Assembly: GCA_965657945.1 (NCBI GenBank)
Contig: CBFHPW010000013.1
Location: forward strand, 1 to 63,106
DNA length: 63,106 bases
Direction: 5' to 3'
From: CAJJDF01 sp965657945
Lineage (GTDB): Bacteria; Bacteroidota; Bacteroidia; Flavobacteriales_D; CAJJDF01
In this document: piece after piece, positions 62,298-63,106 of the stretch
Position numbering within the stretch: position 1 is the first letter of the stretch
Layout: every line of letters starts with the position of its first letter
Notes under the pieces: model-generated
What the model was told of the DNA's origin: nothing
The model's input: only the letters and a program-made list of their open reading frames with translations
Database searches by the model: none
Program-made: the position numbers and the translations under genes

Positions 62298-62927
62298 ATG
62301 AACAATGAAATAAAAGAAATGTGGAATAACCGCTATGGTGCAAAAGAGTTTGCTTATGGAAAAGAACCAAACGAGTTTTTTAAACAAACAGTAACTCGTT
62401 ATAAATTAGCTGGAAACCTATTACTTCCTGCCGAAGGAGAAGGAAGAAATGCGGTGTTTGCTGCCGAGCAAGGCTTGCAAGTAACTGCCTTTGACATTAG
62501 CGAAGAAGGAAAGAAAAAAGCCCTACAACTTGCGGCTTCCCAAGGGGTAATGCTTGACTACAAGGTAGGCGATTTTCTGTCCATGGATTTTAATGAAACT
62601 AGTTTTGATGGGGCTGCGTTAATTTACGCCCATTTTCCTCCCGCTATTTTATCCATTTATCACCAAAGAATAAGAGAATTAATAAAACCCGGTGGATTGT
62701 TAATTTTGGAAGGATTTAGTACCAACAACCTTCCGTTGAGAGAGAAAAATCCAGAGATAGGCGGACCCAATAAACTAGAAATGCTCTTTACTACGGAAAG
62801 CATCCAAAAAGATTTTCCAGAATTTGAAGTTCTTCAACTTGAAGAAAAAGAAGTGGAACTCAACGAAGGAATTTATCATAAAGGAATTGGCAAAGTAATC
62901 CGATTTGTGGCGAAAAAGAAGGGATAA
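62298..62927 (+). CDS. Class I SAM-dependent methyltransferase
   Basis: A 209-residue methyltransferase. WNNRYGAKEFAYGKEPNEFF (about residues 10-29) is followed by the SAM-binding motif LLLPAEGEGRNAVFAAEQG (about 42-60) and the acidic residue in VTAFDISEEG. Motif post-II is YKVGDFLSMDF. The overall shape is like the TehB/thiopurine methyltransferase group, which methylates small molecules or toxic oxyanions. The substrate is unknown. It lies 102 bases after the RluA-domain fragment. Confidence 0.88.
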   Translation: MNNEIKEMWNNRYGAKEFAYGKEPNEFFKQTVTRYKLAGNLLLPAEGEGRNAVFAAEQGLQVTAFDISEEGKKKALQLAASQGVMLDYKVGDFLSMDFNETSFDGAALIYAHFPPAILSIYHQRIRELIKPGGLLILEGFSTNNLPLREKNPEIGGPNKLEMLFTTESIQKDFPEFEVLQLEEKEVELNEGIYHKGIGKVIRFVAKKKG

Positions 62928-62998
62928 TAGTTTTTTTTAACCACGTTAAACCTTTTAAAAAGGCAGTTGTCTTATCATTAAACCAAACAATTTTTTCT

Positions 62999-63106
62999 AT
63001 GAAAATCAAGAACTATTCGCTGCTCACAGCATTCTTATTCTCCTCTTCTTTCTTTTATTCTCAAACCACGACCCAATGGGGTCCTGATGGATTTGTTAGA
63101 ATTGAA
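62999..63106 (+). CDS. Start of a secreted protein (partial)
   Basis: The first 36 codons of a protein running off the right edge. The signal peptide is MKIKNYSLLTAFLFSSSFFY then SQ, followed by TTTQWGPDGFVRIE. A cut after S-Q is usual in this organism. Nothing more can be said about the family. Confidence 0.6.
   Translation, partial: MKIKNYSLLTAFLFSSSFFYSQTTTQWGPDGFVRIE

Overview
The window reads as a contig from a low-GC member of the Bacteroidota, most likely Flavobacteriales or a close relative. Supporting signs are a subtilase with a type IX secretion (T9SS) C-terminal sorting domain, TAnnTTTG-type -7 promoter elements, a fused E1 alpha/beta dehydrogenase, an alpha2-type glycyl-tRNA synthetase, YwqK/MORN repeat proteins, and secreted proteins whose signal peptides end in S-Q. 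I cannot name a genus. There is one 93-base N gap (8997-9089) inside a gene that stays in frame across it. No rRNA, tRNA, CRISPR array, phage or complete insertion sequence was found.

Layout. 1-9.6 kb: a minus-strand block encoding an AsmA-like protein, a DsbD-type reductase, an M23 lipoprotein, tyrS, rpoN and a PAP2-like membrane protein. 9.6-10.7 kb: a probable gene remnant, then sufE with a DUF59 gene. 10.8-17.5 kb: a MarR regulator with a palindromic operator, followed by a fatty-acid beta-oxidation operon (fadN, fadA, fadE) interrupted by a small S23-type four-helix-bundle gene and by repeats. 17.5-20.3 kb: two convergent signalling genes, a GAF-SpoIIE phosphatase and an adenylate cyclase fused to an HD domain. 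20.3-27.5 kb: Band 7 protein, ferritin, methylmalonyl-CoA epimerase, msrB-selO, a Na/Pi cotransporter and ruvC. 27.7-33.3 kb: glyS, a GIY-YIG endonuclease embedded in palindromic repeats, an SDR oxidoreductase and the E1 fusion. 33.4-40 kb: purK, then an S24-type repressor divergent from dinB and a dnaE-type polymerase, which looks like a DNA-damage mutagenesis cassette. 40-49 kb: secreted subtilase, aminopeptidase P, YraN, valS and metK, separated by repeat-rich gaps. 49-63 kb: an rRNA/tRNA methyltransferase, pabB, a MORN protein, a 1.1-kilo-residue outer-membrane protein, a cupin, an acyl-ACP desaturase, an ABC-F ATPase, an Hsp15-like protein, an isolated N-terminal domain of an RluA-type pseudouridine synthase, a methyltransferase and the start of a secreted protein.

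The most unusual content is a set of dispersed palindromic repeat families. R1 is a paired-hairpin element of roughly 80-110 bp beginning TCATTC/TCATCC. Three R1 copies surround the GIY-YIG gene and others lie in several gaps. R2 (GTCACCCTTCGA...GAAGCCCAACT) occurs in the fad operon, before dnaE and on both sides of valS. R3 is inserted in frame inside valS and also forms its 3' end. R4 is a 40-base motif just upstream of fadA and fadE, with an inverted copy on the far side of the four-helix-bundle gene. These look like non-autonomous mobile repeats. The GIY-YIG gene is the best local candidate for a protein that acts on R1.
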